DNA of 6,091 nt. Origin: Parachlamydiales bacterium. Its GTDB lineage: Bacteria; Chlamydiota; Chlamydiia; Chlamydiales; SM23-39. The notes under the pieces are model-generated. The model ran no database searches, was not told the origin of the DNA, and saw only the letters and a list, made by a program, of their open reading frames with translations. Positions 6,071 through 6,091 of the stretch are shown here, in pieces; the stretch's first letter is position 1; each line of letters opens with the position of its first letter. Where the stretch lies: the NCBI GenBank assembly GCA_003151315.1, contig PLXF01000193.1, positions 791 through 6,881 on the forward strand. The letters are read 5' to 3'. Both the position numbers and the translations under genes were made by a program.

Positions 6071-6091
6071 TAACCAAGAAGGGGTTTTTAA

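Overview
The window looks like chromosomal DNA of a member of the Chlamydiota outside the genus Chlamydia (a Parachlamydia/Waddlia-type environmental lineage). This is inference from gene content: a type I methionine aminopeptidase carrying an N-terminal SEC-C zinc motif, an HtpX protease of ordinary bacterial type, moderate GC, and a long membrane-anchored coiled-coil protein of a kind common in obligate intracellular bacteria. No single gene proves the assignment. There is no RNA gene, CRISPR array, transposase or phage gene in the window.

Left part (1-1432, + strand): the 3' two thirds of truA (tRNA pseudouridine synthase A), cut by the window edge, overlaps map (methionine aminopeptidase) by an ATGA start/stop overlap. 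The pair is followed by a 176-bp convergent intergenic region that holds an intrinsic terminator nested inside a larger imperfect inverted repeat.

Central part (1609-4911, - strand): three genes run in one direction: a small unrecognised gene (82 aa), an M20-family metallopeptidase/dipeptidase (452 aa), and a 548-aa protein with four predicted membrane segments followed by about 430 residues of coiled coil. The last two overlap by ATGA and are probably translationally coupled. A perfect 7-bp GC hairpin lies directly on the ribosome binding site of the peptidase gene, the most concrete regulatory oddity seen here.

Right part (4912-6091): a divergent promoter region, then htpX (+ strand), a membrane-bound zinc endopeptidase of inner-membrane quality control, with a possible weak terminator beyond it. 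The same 11-bp word (CTCGACTTTGC) lies immediately after the stop codons of both map and htpX.

Functionally, most genes concern protein and RNA housekeeping: tRNA modification, N-terminal methionine removal, peptide hydrolysis and membrane proteolysis. The exception is the coiled-coil protein, which could be lineage-specific. I found no convincing new multi-gene system. The items most worth checking are the coiled-coil membrane protein and its coupling to the dipeptidase, the hairpin on the ribosome binding site, and the intergenic repeats.
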